Below the pieces are notes generated by a model, which saw only the letters and a list, made by a program, of their open reading frames with translations, had not been told where the DNA came from and searched no databases. Both the position numbers and the translations under genes were made by a program. Positions 33,783 through 42,878 of a DNA stretch of 59,085 bases are shown here, in pieces. Location of the stretch: positions 59,633 through 118,717 of the forward strand of contig JAHDFM010000002.1 in the NCBI GenBank assembly GCA_020628165.1, read 5' to 3'. The DNA comes from Bdellovibrionales bacterium (GTDB taxonomy: Bacteria; Bdellovibrionota; Bdellovibrionia; Bdellovibrionales; UBA1609). The first letter of the stretch is position 1. Each line of letters opens with the position of its first letter.

Positions 33783-35063
33783 TCACTTGATTATTTGTTG
33801 GTGTTGGTAAAAGGTCTCTTGATTTAGACCTAAAGCCTTAATGTTAATTTTAGTAGAGTTATTTGTTTGTTGTGTGTGAATGATGGCGTAATTCAAAGCG
33901 TTAGCTTTGCCGTATAATTGTCGAGGGTTGGGTGCCTGGTCCCATGAGCTCGGGAAAACTTTGGCGTGAATGGCACTTGTTGTGAGTTCAAGAGTTTCAT
34001 AGCCAATATCAGCTTTACTGATTTTCATAAGCTCCGTTAAATGACGATCACCAGATATAAAGGCAACTTTTGTTTTTAGCTTTTTTAATTGATTGATAAC
34101 ATCAACAAAGTTTGTTGGGTGGTTCTTTTCAAAGGATTCAAAACGTTGATATCCACCAAAAAATTGATTGCCATTGATGAGCCATGAAAATTTTTGCTGA
34201 CTTTGCAGTTGTTCAAATAGCCAGTCTTGTTGCTGCTGTCCCCAATGATAATCTGGAGTCACTTTATCTGCTGTTCTAAAAAAACGATTGTCCATAAAGA
34301 AAAAGTTTTGTCCACCGGCGGTGAGACGAAAAGAAAGTCCAGGCCCTTTACTGTAATGCTTATGTTTTATTGGGTCTTGAGCAAAAAAAGAATAAAAAGT
34401 TCGCAAGCTTTCATTTTTGTATTGGTACTTTTGATTACCGCCGTTGTTGCCGTAATCGTGGTCGTCCCAAACGGCCAGGGTTGGAGTTAAAATTTTACTT
34501 TTATAAAGTTGAAGGGTTTGCCTTGCTTCGACGTACTTTTCCCAAAGCTCGATAGGACTCGCTAAGCTTGGAATTTTAGTTTCAACGTCCCCATAAACAT
34601 TATCACCAATCAAAAATTGTAGGTTTGAATTGTGACTTGAAAAATCAGTCCAAATAGAAGCATTGTGCCTGCGTTGATCCATGCACGAAGCAATTGCTAT
34701 TTTGAGATCTCTTGCAGTGAGGTCTAGGTTTTTAAATTGGCGAGAATCAATCACTTGATAATCTTGGTTAATAACATCTAGGTCGTAAACGGTGCCAGAG
34801 TTGAGCTCATTAAAGTACAGGTGGTCCACCACCCACAGGCTTTTTGGCAAACTCTTAGTTTCGATGCGGAATGGTTCTTCAGGAGAAACTTTATAACTTA
34901 GCTTTTGGTTTTTATGCCTGAGAATTGCAATTTGAGTGGCTGTTTCTGTAGTTAAACCTTGCAGGATAGATGGGCTGTAAGAGGGTTCGGTTAAGAGCGT
35001 TTTGTTTTGGCAACCGAAAGAGCTAACAAAAATTAAGATGGAGACGATTAAGAATTGGTTCAT
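33783..35063 (-). CDS. PhoD-like metallophosphatase lipoprotein
   Basis: A 426-residue exported protein. The signal ends in SSFGC (lipobox). An N-terminal beta domain (about 25-125) precedes the metallophosphatase core: KIAIASCMDQRRH, FLIGDNVYGD, TLAVWDDHDYGNNGG and later INGNQFFGG and FISGDRHLTEL. These are the metal-binding motifs of the PhoD alkaline phosphatase/phosphodiesterase family, with the second motif altered from the usual GDQIYAD. It could release phosphate from phosphodiesters in the envelope. The gene is separated from the M48 gene by 31 bases on the same strand. Confidence 0.87.
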   Translation of the reverse strand: MNQFLIVSILIFVSSFGCQNKTLLTEPSYSPSILQGLTTETATQIAILRHKNQKLSYKVSPEEPFRIETKSLPKSLWVVDHLYFNELNSGTVYDLDVINQDYQVIDSRQFKNLDLTARDLKIAIASCMDQRRHNASIWTDFSSHNSNLQFLIGDNVYGDVETKIPSLASPIELWEKYVEARQTLQLYKSKILTPTLAVWDDHDYGNNGGNQKYQYKNESLRTFYSFFAQDPIKHKHYSKGPGLSFRLTAGGQNFFFMDNRFFRTADKVTPDYHWGQQQQDWLFEQLQSQQKFSWLINGNQFFGGYQRFESFEKNHPTNFVDVINQLKKLKTKVAFISGDRHLTELMKISKADIGYETLELTTSAIHAKVFPSSWDQAPNPRQLYGKANALNYAIIHTQQTNNSTKINIKALGLNQETFYQHQQIIK

Positions 35064-35332
35064 AATAATAGCCCTGTTGTGCTGGTATGATAATTTAAAG
35101 AGAATTAATTAGGATGGTATAGCATTAGGGGTGATAAGATCTCAACACTGAGTGATCCATTAGTGTTAGTTTGTAAGATGAACCCCTCATCTGTGAATTG
35201 ACCTTATTTGTTCGTTGAATATTCAGTAAAATTAGATATTTAGATTGGGATTGAGGTAGGTGTGACAGTGAAAGTTTTTTATAAACATCCAATATTATTG
35301 ACATAATGCGCCGCAGTGACTAGTTTTTCTGC

Positions 35333-36703
35333 ATGGTTAGCCGAACGTTTATTGTTCTCATTTTACTATGTTTAATTGGTTGTTCTGACAAAGATGATAA
35401 AAACAAGAATGGCATCAATACTTATGTCATTGTTTACGACTTTGAGAGTAACAGCTATCGTCTCGAAAAACGCATCATTCCCTCATTAAAAAAACCTACC
35501 GATTTAAGTACCTATGTTGCAAAGTTTTATTATAAAAAGCCTCACAAGAATCATCATAAATACGAAGATCCAGTTAAGCTCAACTTAGCGCGTGGCAGTT
35601 CGAACTTATACATCCCTGAAGATATACAAACTTTAAATGTTGTTTCTGCATATTATCAATACGACCGCCTTTACAATCACCACAAAAAGTTGGGTTTACT
35701 AAGTTATGCCGATTGGCCAAAACAAGTAAATATAGAGGCAACTAAGAGTCGATTTAAAGACAATGCATCTCATAACCCCATTGATAACTATACGAACTAT
35801 TATCCATTTAATAAGGATCGTCTTCCACCTCATTTAAACCCTGGAATCATTGCTCATGAAGAAGTGCATAATGTTTTTTTCAAGCAGGTCTATGAAATGG
35901 GCGGAGACGAGTCAACCTACAATTGTCTGCATGCTTTGGTAGACTTCACTAAAAATTTTAAATGCCAAAATGATTACCAGGCAGCAAGTATCAAGCCAGC
36001 GGTGGTCGCTCATAACTACACAGTTTACAGAGCATTTGAAGAAGGTTTGGCGGACTTTTCTGGTTATTTGTTTTCTGGCAATCCAGATTTTTTCTTTGCA
36101 AGTCGAGGGAACTATATGCTGACTCGTTTATACAACCGCCAGGTAAAGAATTATTTAGTGATGGGTCGCTTACCAAGCCAAGATGAATTAGAAAAAGTTG
36201 TGAATGATAGAGTTGGTATAACTAGAAAGAATCAAAATCGTTTGAATAACACATCAAGTGTAAGTAGCTTTCCAAAAGACAAGCTCGACATACTTATGCA
36301 GCAGGTCAGCAACACAGATCTCTTGGGAGTGAGTTATACACTGGCTGGTGAAATTTCTTCGGCAATGAATATGTTGGCTGAGCATGTTGTCGTTCCAAAT
36401 AGCCATAAGCACTTGGATCAACATGAGTATTTGTTTGTTTATTTAGTGAGTCGCTTAAAAAAATTACGTTCTTCTTACAATGTGACTGTTCAAGCATCAA
36501 AAAATGAATCTCTAGGATCAGAGGGCTATTCCACACCCAACATAGAGGCACAACGAGTTGAGTACGGTTCTTTTTTTAGGATTCGAGTTGGTTTTGCTCA
36601 CCTTTTTAATCTATTGATTGGTTCTGACTTACTGAATCCATCAATGTGTTTTGAGTTAAGAAAAATGTTTGTTGTTTCAGAAGTACATAGGGAGTGTTTG
36701 TAA
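35333..36703 (+). CDS. lipoprotein with a putative zinc metalloprotease core
   Basis: A 456-residue protein with a signal and lipobox (LLCLIGC). In the middle, IIAHEEVHNVFF (about residue 174) has an HExxH zinc motif. About 60 residues later FEEGLADFSGYLF supplies a Glu in the arrangement typical of gluzincin-like proteases. No family name can be given. A Cys pair (YNCLHAL, FKCQND) lies between these two motifs. No clear ribosome site precedes the ATG. The barrel gene at 36704 starts right after the stop (TAA-ATG), so the two are coupled, possibly as a surface protease with its own outer-membrane partner. Confidence 0.78.
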   Translation: MVSRTFIVLILLCLIGCSDKDDKNKNGINTYVIVYDFESNSYRLEKRIIPSLKKPTDLSTYVAKFYYKKPHKNHHKYEDPVKLNLARGSSNLYIPEDIQTLNVVSAYYQYDRLYNHHKKLGLLSYADWPKQVNIEATKSRFKDNASHNPIDNYTNYYPFNKDRLPPHLNPGIIAHEEVHNVFFKQVYEMGGDESTYNCLHALVDFTKNFKCQNDYQAASIKPAVVAHNYTVYRAFEEGLADFSGYLFSGNPDFFFASRGNYMLTRLYNRQVKNYLVMGRLPSQDELEKVVNDRVGITRKNQNRLNNTSSVSSFPKDKLDILMQQVSNTDLLGVSYTLAGEISSAMNMLAEHVVVPNSHKHLDQHEYLFVYLVSRLKKLRSSYNVTVQASKNESLGSEGYSTPNIEAQRVEYGSFFRIRVGFAHLFNLLIGSDLLNPSMCFELRKMFVVSEVHRECL

Positions 36704-37234
36704 ATGTTGAGAGCTTTGTTGTTCATTACTTGTTTTTTACTTTTTAATCATATGGCACTAGCAAATTTGAGTGTTGGTTATGGTCACAATATTTCGACAT
36801 CTAATAATTTAGAGAAGAGCTTAGATCTTGTGAGCTCAAATGGTTTGCATGCTTTTTATGATTGGTATGACTTATCGTTTGGAGTTGAGTTTAATTACTT
36901 TTATACCTCTCAGCGCAATCACGAGTTGATCACCATGTCTAAAAATTATTACGATGCTTTAGCTTGGGCAAGATACAATTTTATCAATAAAGACACTTTC
37001 AAACTTCATTTCGCCCTTGGTGCTGGTGGCTTTCAGGAAGAAGTAAAATTTTATGTTGCTGATGAAAAGCTCAATGACACTTCCGAGCCACATTGGTTAG
37101 TGCCAGTTGCCTTTGGTGGTAGCTATAAAATATTTAGAAAGTTCCTGCTAGGAGCCGAATATCGACTCACTCGAAGAGTTGAGTCTGAACTTAATCTTTA
37201 CAGTGTAAGAGCTAGTCTCAGTTATTTGTTTTGA
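36704..37234 (+). CDS. small outer-membrane beta-barrel protein
   Basis: A 176-residue protein with a signal (MLRALLFITCFLLFNHMALA) and about eight alternating beta strands (for example LSVGYGHNIS, DLSFGVEFNYFYT, FKLHFALGAGG, FLLGAEYRLTRR). It ends in VRASLSYLF with the C-terminal Phe of outer-membrane proteins. The size fits an eight-stranded OmpW/OmpX-like barrel. It directly follows, and is translationally coupled to, the metalloprotease-like lipoprotein gene. Function unknown. Confidence 0.8.
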   Translation: MLRALLFITCFLLFNHMALANLSVGYGHNISTSNNLEKSLDLVSSNGLHAFYDWYDLSFGVEFNYFYTSQRNHELITMSKNYYDALAWARYNFINKDTFKLHFALGAGGFQEEVKFYVADEKLNDTSEPHWLVPVAFGGSYKIFRKFLLGAEYRLTRRVESELNLYSVRASLSYLF

Positions 37235-37265
37235 TTTTTAAAGCGATTAGCTATTGCTTTAAAAG

Positions 37266-37292
37266 TAAAAAAGGCCTCTAAGTAGAGGTCTT
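37266..37292 (-). terminator. rho-independent terminator of the SPOR gene
   Basis: On the minus strand AGACCTCT-ACTT-AGAGGCCT is followed by a T-run. The arms pair with one G-T. Confidence 0.75.
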
Positions 37293-37314
37293 ACGGTAGA
37301 TCTGTAATTTATAA

Positions 37315-38025
37315 TTATTTAGTGATTTTTTGTACGATGGCTGCTTCAAGTTTTGTTTTCTTTACAAAGCTTTTTCTAAACGTATTGGCTTTTTTGCTAT
37401 CATCAAAGAGCCCAACACTTACACGGTACCAATCTTTGCCACGAACCTTTGCTGAAATATAAAAGGCAGAGTAGCCTTTGCCCTTTAACTTTTCGGCATG
37501 TTCTTGAGCTTCTTTTTCATCAGTGTAAGAGGCTAGCTGCACTGTGTACTTACCAAGCGAAGCACCTAAGTTAGGTAAAACAGAGGAAGGTTTACGAACT
37601 TTTTTAAGCTCCTCAGTGGCTGACTCGTCTTGAGCAATGCGGTTAGCTGTTTCTTCGATAGGGTTATCGCCGTCTGTGTTATTCGTCTCAGCAACTTTTT
37701 CGTCTTCAATGATGGCATCTAAGTTTTGAGTTTCTTCCTCAATGTTGGTGTTTTCAAACTCATTGGCAAGTGCATCAATCTCTTCTTTAGTTAAAGTTTC
37801 TTCATCGTTGACAGCTTCATCAGCTACGGCATCAAAGACTTCATCTTCTACAGCTGCAACATCGCGATCGTTGATATTGTTAAATACCTCAGCTTGGTTT
37901 TTCTTCATTTCTGATTCAGTCACACTTTTGCCTACAAATGTTCCAACAGAGAAAGAGAGTAAGCATAAAAAGAATATGAGTACCATAAAAATGTAAACAT
38001 GAATTTTTGAAGATTTTGTTGCCAT
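37315..38025 (-). CDS. SPOR-domain membrane protein
   Basis: A 236-residue single-span inner-membrane protein. It has a short basic cytoplasmic N-terminus, a helix at about 9-31, a long acidic linker (Glu/Asp-rich, about 40-150), then a C-terminal SPOR domain at about 160-236 (GKYTVQLASYTDEKEAQEHAEKL, KDWYRVSVGLFDDSKKANTF). SPOR domains bind septal, denuded peptidoglycan, so a role at the division site (FtsN-like) is likely but not proven. It is monocistronic with a terminator at 37266-37292. Confidence 0.9.
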   Translation of the reverse strand: MATKSSKIHVYIFMVLIFFLCLLSFSVGTFVGKSVTESEMKKNQAEVFNNINDRDVAAVEDEVFDAVADEAVNDEETLTKEEIDALANEFENTNIEEETQNLDAIIEDEKVAETNNTDGDNPIEETANRIAQDESATEELKKVRKPSSVLPNLGASLGKYTVQLASYTDEKEAQEHAEKLKGKGYSAFYISAKVRGKDWYRVSVGLFDDSKKANTFRKSFVKKTKLEAAIVQKITK

Positions 38026-38117
38026 TCATTCCCCCTAGCAATTCGACTTAATGCCAAACCTTATTGTATTGAATTCTTTTATGATGTCTAGACTTTAATG
38101 TGGTTTGGTCACAATCT

Positions 38118-38142
38118 TTTTCAGGTCACTATGTCCTGAAAA
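38118..38142. other. perfect 8-bp inverted repeat upstream of the SPOR and IMPase genes
   Basis: TTTTCAGG and CCTGAAAA arms around TCACTATGT, in the 270-base gap between the divergent SPOR gene and the inositol monophosphatase gene. It may be a regulator site or the hairpin of a leader RNA. Confidence 0.35.
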
Positions 38143-38296
38143 GCTGATATGTCCTGTGTTCTAGTCTATTGTTAGCAAAACAAGGGGTCAATATATAGTG
38201 ATGTAAATTTAGGCAATTCTCGACCATGCTCATAGCCGTTAAAACAGCTAAGCTAGACTATTTTAGTGGGTTCAATCTGGGCAAAGAGCTCTGAAT

Positions 38297-39127
38297 ATGA
38301 TTTACCCTCAGGCTGTCTTGTATTACCTTGTGGGTATGAATTTAAAAGAAGCCATGCAATTTGCACAGAAAGCCAAGTCACAGTCCCGAAAAATTCTTAC
38401 TGATTACTTTGGTCAACTCAAACACATTGAAAAAAAAGAAATGGCAGGACTTGTTTCTGAAGCGGACAAAGAAAGTGAACTAGCAATCATTCAAGAATTA
38501 AAACCTTTTGGAGTAGAGGTAGTTGGAGAAGAAGGATCTTTTGCTGATAAGTATGAAAAGCTTTACGAAACAGGTCGAACGCGTTGGCTAATTGACCCAC
38601 TTGATGGGACCACTAATTACATTCATGGATTTCCCATTTTTTGTACGAGCATCGCTTTGCAAGTGGATGGGGAGGTTCAATTGGCTTTGATTGATGTGCC
38701 TATGCTGAACAAGACATATACTTCGATTCAAGGTGAAGGTGCCTTCTGTAATGGTGCTCAAATGCAAGTGAGAAGCACGGTAAATATTGAAGACTCACTA
38801 GCTGCCACAGGTTTTTTTGCTGAAAATGAACAGGCGCTGAACAAACAATTGGAGATCTTTTCTAACTTAGTAAAACAATGTCGTGGCATCCGACGTGCGG
38901 GAGCAGCCGCATTTGATCTTTGTATGGTGGCTGAAGGCGTGTTTGATTTTTTTTGGGAAGAGAACTTGCAACCCTGGGATACAGCCGCAGGCTCTTTGTT
39001 AGTCAAAGAAGCTGGCGGGCAAGTCACTACTTACTCCGGTGAGCAGTTCTACCCAGAGGCTAAAAACATCATGGCCTCAAATGGTCAAGTTCATGCGAGT
39101 GTTTTACATGAGCTGACTTATCGCTAA
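38297..39127 (+). CDS. inositol monophosphatase family protein
   Basis: A 276-residue Mg-dependent, Li-sensitive-type phosphatase fold. VVGEEG supplies the first metal Glu, WLIDPLDGTTNYIHGFPIF is the family signature, and PWDTAAGSLLVKEAGG is the second signature near the C-terminus. It is like SuhB/CysQ relatives; the substrate (inositol phosphate or PAP) cannot be told. The ATG at 38336 (MNLKEAMQF) matches the family N-terminus better but has no ribosome site; the upstream ATG is kept because AAAGAG precedes it. It appears monocistronic. Confidence 0.9.
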   Translation: MIYPQAVLYYLVGMNLKEAMQFAQKAKSQSRKILTDYFGQLKHIEKKEMAGLVSEADKESELAIIQELKPFGVEVVGEEGSFADKYEKLYETGRTRWLIDPLDGTTNYIHGFPIFCTSIALQVDGEVQLALIDVPMLNKTYTSIQGEGAFCNGAQMQVRSTVNIEDSLAATGFFAENEQALNKQLEIFSNLVKQCRGIRRAGAAAFDLCMVAEGVFDFFWEENLQPWDTAAGSLLVKEAGGQVTTYSGEQFYPEAKNIMASNGQVHASVLHELTYR

Positions 39128-39157
39128 TATAAATAGATCATAATGATTTACTTAACT

Positions 39158-39261
39158 AGAGGCCATCTCAAAAACCCAAACTCTTCGTTGTTTCGTCGTC
39201 GCAGTACGCTTGGTACAACTTCCTCCTCACGCCTCGATTTTGGATTTATGAGATAGCCTCT
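39158..39261. repeat. 104-base imperfect palindrome
   Basis: Left arm AGAGGCCATCTCAAAAACCC pairs with the right-end arm AGAGGCTATCTCATAAATCC (reverse complement), with 3-4 mismatches. A GC-richer middle contains GTACGCTTGGTAC. It lies in the 170-base gap between the convergent IMPase and S41 genes. Confidence 0.75.
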
Positions 39262-39296
39262 AACCTATGATAGGGATCATGCTAAAATTAAGGAAC

Positions 39297-40469
39297 CTAA
39301 AGTTGATTTCTTAAATGGTTGTATACTTCAATCCAATCGGCATTGTTATCAGTTGAACTTGGAGAGTTTGTTATGTTCAATGGGACATCAGGTTTAATTC
39401 CTTCCTTATTAGGTGATCGCCCTGAGGGAAGTAGGTAGACTCCGGTTGTTTTGATCATTACCAAATCAGACTGATCATAATGAATGGTATCTTCACTTTT
39501 TAGATGCGCATTTAATATTTGCTGTGTGCCTTTTCCAAAGGATTTTTCACCTATTACCAATCCTCTTTGCATGTCTTTAATTGCGCCGGCAAAAATTTCT
39601 GAAGCGCTGGCTGAGTCTTTATTAATTAAAACGACTATGGGTTTATCGTAACGTTTTTTATGGGGAGAGAAGTATGAGCCAAAATATATATATTCTGTAT
39701 TGTCATTTAACAATTGGCCATCAACAATAGGTACTGTACCAAACATCATTTGTTCACTAGAAATAACAGCATCAAGCATACAGAGCACTTGATCAATACT
39801 TCCGCCGGGATTTCCTCTAAGATCAATTATCAGCCCAACACTCTCTGGCTTTTTCATATCTTTACGAATCAGCATTCTAAATTGAGTGCAAATTGGTAGT
39901 GCTGGCATGCCAGGGTTGAATGCTGAGGTTGGGAAAAGGTGAATTGGTACATAGAGAGCTTGATTGTTGTCTTGATGAGAAAAGTTTATATAATAACTGT
40001 TGTTAGCTAGGCTGTTGGGTTCCATTCCTTTGCGATCTTTAGAAAACACAAGACTGTATGGTGTTATTCGTGTGAACTGGTCGTAAGCTTCTTTTAAATA
40101 AGTGTTATAAGTCTCTCCTGCAATGTATGAGCTATCAACTTTTATATTTTGAGCGAGTTTAGATAGCTGCTCAAAATAATTTTCTAAATCTTTAAAACTT
40201 ACTTCTGTCAGATTAATATCGGTTTCTATATCTAAGGGAAGGTCAATTTGAAGGCGAGTTGGTAGTTGGTTGTTTAAGTAATTTAGAGCTAATAAACAAG
40301 ATTGCAAACGTTTTGAAGAGCCTATGCAGACACTTGGGTTAAAGTCTTTTTCATTGAATAGAAGTTGAAAGCTATAGCCTGTTTTTGACCACTCAGAGCG
40401 CTTATCAAGTGCCAGTCCAAAATGTTGGTGCAATCCTATTGTGATTAGAATTATATTTAATAACTTAAT
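39297..40469 (-). CDS. S41-family peptidase (C-terminal-processing-protease type), probable ATT start
   Basis: A serine protease with a Ser-Lys dyad. SVGLIIDLRGNPGGSIDQVL is the substrate-carboxylate region. The nucleophile Ser is in NKDSASASEIFAGAIKDMQ, and the general-base Lys in IGEKSFGKGTQQ. The end is GRSPNKEGIKPDVPL. No PDZ domain is seen between the N-terminus and the core. The longest frame from a standard start (TTG, 40433) begins mid-signal. Reading upstream in frame, KLLNIILITIGLHQHFGLA forms a signal peptide, and ATT at 40469 follows GAGAGG at good spacing. I therefore propose an ATT start (390 residues). The enzyme is exported. The same core is found whichever start is used. Confidence 0.85.
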   Translation of the reverse strand: MKLLNIILITIGLHQHFGLALDKRSEWSKTGYSFQLLFNEKDFNPSVCIGSSKRLQSCLLALNYLNNQLPTRLQIDLPLDIETDINLTEVSFKDLENYFEQLSKLAQNIKVDSSYIAGETYNTYLKEAYDQFTRITPYSLVFSKDRKGMEPNSLANNSYYINFSHQDNNQALYVPIHLFPTSAFNPGMPALPICTQFRMLIRKDMKKPESVGLIIDLRGNPGGSIDQVLCMLDAVISSEQMMFGTVPIVDGQLLNDNTEYIYFGSYFSPHKKRYDKPIVVLINKDSASASEIFAGAIKDMQRGLVIGEKSFGKGTQQILNAHLKSEDTIHYDQSDLVMIKTTGVYLLPSGRSPNKEGIKPDVPLNITNSPSSTDNNADWIEVYNHLRNQL

Positions 40470-40932
40470 AACAGGCCTCTCTTTTTATTCTCTGTAGTTT
40501 ACTTTAAGACATAAAATGCGAATAGAGCTTGTGAAAAAACGAAAGTAAAAATGTAATTTTTATGTTCTCAAAGTCATTGTGTTTGAAATCAGTAATGAGG
40601 CTTGGGTTTAAGAAAAACTTACTTTGGTCTTATATTGATGAGACAAGCATTTATCATAAAGTAACAAAAATTTAACGCTGCTTAAATTTGGGATGTAAAT
40701 ACTTTCCTAGTTAGACTTTACTCCAGGTAAATTCTATCGTTTGGACCGACAGTCCTGTCAAAAAAAATTGTTGAGGTTGTTTTTTTGATCGCAACCATGG
40801 TCGGTAAAACTAGATTCTCTTATGACAATCATCTGTTTTTTATCCACTTAAGTCCGTGAGAAAAAGTTGGCACCATCATTGCTTTAACAGTTTGTAGATA
40901 AAAATTTTGACACACACTCCATGGAGGGAACA
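40470..40932. other. control region upstream of the flagellar operon
   Basis: 463 bases without a gene, between the divergent S41 gene and fliL. The sigma-54 promoter at 40868-40883 is the clearest element. The AT-rich part from 40560 to 40860 would hold the activator sites; an IHF-like bend site or enhancer was not recognised by eye. Confidence 0.6.
40868..40883 (+). promoter_or_regulatory. sigma-54 promoter of the fliL-fliA operon
   Basis: TGGCACCATCATTGCT matches both conserved blocks of TGGCAC-N5-TTGCW exactly. It lies 50-65 bases before the GTG start of fliL. A 12-gene flagellar operon follows, which fits class-II sigma-54 control of flagellar genes. Confidence 0.85.
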
Positions 40933-41475
40933 GTGGCTCGAAATAATGCGGCAAAAAAAGAAGCTGCCAATGATAGTAATGAAAACGTAGTGGTCGATAA
41001 GCCCAAAAAGCCGATTTTACTTATCCTGTTAGTGATTGTGAATATGTTGGCTGTGATTGGTGTTGGCGCCATCGTTTATCTAGGGCAACAAAAGAAAGAG
41101 GCCAAAGAAAGTCCATTAGGCGAAAGTGAAAACTTAAAGCTCAAAGAAATTGTTTCCAAAGAAAAAGCAAAAGCGAAGGTTATTTCATTAGATACCTTCT
41201 TAATTAACCTCATTGGTGATCGAGGGCGAAAGCTTGTTAAAGTCAATATGGAGCTAGAGCTGAGTGGTGATGGAATTCTTGATGAAGTCACAAAACTAAA
41301 ACCTCGAGTGCGTGACATGATTATCACCATCATATCGAGTAAAGTTTATAAAGACATTAGTACCAAAGACGGCAAAGAAAATCTGCGTAACGAAATCAAA
41401 GATCAAATCAATTTGTTTTTAACCAAAGGAAAAATAGACAAAGTGTTTTTCACACAATTTGTCTATGGTGGGTGA
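40933..41475 (+). CDS. fliL: flagellar basal-body-associated protein FliL
   Basis: Inner-membrane protein that surrounds the stator and stabilises torque. The product has 180 residues. A basic N-terminus (ARNNAAKKEAAND) is followed by one membrane helix at about 24-46 (PILLILLVIVNMLAVIGVGA). A periplasmic FliL domain contains LDTFLINLIGDRGRKLVKVNMELEL and ends FLTKGKIDKVFFTQFVYGG. The start is GTG, preceded by GGAGGGAACA; the upstream ATG has no ribosome site. First gene of the flagellar operon, 4 bases upstream of fliM. Confidence 0.93.
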   Translation: MARNNAAKKEAANDSNENVVVDKPKKPILLILLVIVNMLAVIGVGAIVYLGQQKKEAKESPLGESENLKLKEIVSKEKAKAKVISLDTFLINLIGDRGRKLVKVNMELELSGDGILDEVTKLKPRVRDMIITIISSKVYKDISTKDGKENLRNEIKDQINLFLTKGKIDKVFFTQFVYGG

Positions 41476-41479
41476 TGAT

Positions 41480-42508
41480 ATGAATAAGGTTTTATCGCAA
41501 AACGAAGTTGATGCTCTTCTTTCTGCAGTTTCTAACAATGCAGAAGAGGTAAGTGAAGAGGCTCTTTCTAAGACAACCTCTGGAAATATTAAAAAAGAAT
41601 CTGAGGTCGAAGAGGATTCCATATTTGTCTACGATCTGACGAGTCAAGATCGAATCATTCGTGCCCGCTTCCCTCAGTTAGATATCATTTATGAAAAATT
41701 CATGCGTTCATTCCGAGTTTCGGTGTCATCGGCACTTAGAAAAATTGTAACCATCAATCATGCAAGCACTGACTTTTTAAAGTTTGGAGAATTTGTCAAT
41801 GCTTTACCAATTCCAACTTGCATGAGTGTGTTGCGTTTCAATGCATTGGGTGGATCTGCCTTATTTGTTATTGAGAGCAAACTTGCTTACACAATGGTGG
41901 ATTGTTTTTTAGGAGGCAATGACCGTCCTTGCAATGTTGATGGTAAAGACTTCACTCACATTGAATTATCTATTTTAAAAAAGGTCACTCAGTTTGCCAT
42001 CAATGACCTTGAGTCTGCATGGGCGTCTGTTGAACCAATTAAGTGCAGCTTTGTGCGTACAGAAGTGAACCCACAGTTTGTAGGGATAGTTCCTCCAACA
42101 GATGTGGTGATTGCGTCCACTTTTGATGTGGAACTAGAAAGCGCAGCTGGTTTAGTGTCAGTGATTATCCCTTACTCTACTTTAGAACCAATTAAGCAAA
42201 AACTCTCTTCGGGTTTTCAGATTGAAAACGAGCAAATCGATGATTCTTCTTGGGTGGAAACCATCAAAGAACAATTGCTCGAAACAGAAGTTGAGATCAA
42301 AGTGCCGTTAGGGAAATCAGAAATCACCATGGCGGAAGTCATGAAGCTTAAAGAAGGAGATGTGATCATGCTTGATCAAGAGTCTGACGGAGAGCTCAAC
42401 GTTATGGTTGAAGATAATAAAAAATTTAAAGCTTATCATGGGGTTCACCATGGTTCATTAGCTGTGCAAATAACAGAAACAATTAACAAGAGAGGAAAAG
42501 ATGTCTAG
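41480..42508 (+). CDS. fliM: flagellar motor switch protein FliM
   Basis: C-ring subunit that binds CheY-P and changes rotation direction. The 342-residue protein starts MNKVLSQNEVDALLSAV, the conserved N-terminal CheY-binding segment, which sets the start at this ATG rather than at the ATG/GTG codons just upstream. The middle CheC-like domain (SQDRIIRARFPQLDIIYEKF...) and the C-terminal SpoA domain (VEIKVPLGKSEITMAEVMKLKEGDVI) are complete. It overlaps fliN by 8 bases. Confidence 0.96.
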   Translation: MNKVLSQNEVDALLSAVSNNAEEVSEEALSKTTSGNIKKESEVEEDSIFVYDLTSQDRIIRARFPQLDIIYEKFMRSFRVSVSSALRKIVTINHASTDFLKFGEFVNALPIPTCMSVLRFNALGGSALFVIESKLAYTMVDCFLGGNDRPCNVDGKDFTHIELSILKKVTQFAINDLESAWASVEPIKCSFVRTEVNPQFVGIVPPTDVVIASTFDVELESAAGLVSVIIPYSTLEPIKQKLSSGFQIENEQIDDSSWVETIKEQLLETEVEIKVPLGKSEITMAEVMKLKEGDVIMLDQESDGELNVMVEDNKKFKAYHGVHHGSLAVQITETINKRGKDV

Positions 42509-42878
42509 TGATGCAAAAAAAATAGACTTCGAAGATGAAGGCGCAAAACTTGAGGCAGTTTCAGATGAACTGACTGAAATGGGAAATGAAAATTTATCGG
42601 CTTCAGAGAGCAATCATGGCAATAACCTTGATTTGATTTTAGACATTCCTCTGAAAGTCAGTGTTGAGTTGGGTCGTACAAGAATGCTGGTCAGTGATTT
42701 ACTCAATTTAGGGCAAGGAAGTGTGATTGAGCTCAATAAACTTGCCGGTGAGGCCATGGAAGTTTTGGTCAATGACCGCATAGTTGCTAAAGGTGAGGCT
42801 GTTGTTGTGAATGAAAAATTTGGAATTCGTTTGACCGACATCGTGTCACAAAAAGAGCGTGTGGAGAAACTTAAATGA
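42501..42878 (+). CDS. fliN: flagellar motor switch protein FliN
   Basis: C-ring subunit, 125 residues. An acidic N-terminal part of about 45 residues precedes the SpoA domain. This is NNLDLILDIPLKVSVELGRTRMLVSDLLNLGQGSVIELNKLAGEAMEVLVNDRIVAKGEAVVVNEKFGIRLTDIVS in overall order, here shown by its conserved stretches VSVELGRTRM, GSVIELNKLAGE and NDRIVAKGEAV. It overlaps fliM by 8 bases and fliO by 4. Confidence 0.96.
   Translation: MSSDAKKIDFEDEGAKLEAVSDELTEMGNENLSASESNHGNNLDLILDIPLKVSVELGRTRMLVSDLLNLGQGSVIELNKLAGEAMEVLVNDRIVAKGEAVVVNEKFGIRLTDIVSQKERVEKLK

Noticed and set aside
38336-39127. Alternative later start of the inositol monophosphatase
   Set aside because: MNLKEAMQF matches the family better, but the ATG lacks a ribosome site at proper distance, so the upstream ATG was kept with this noted.
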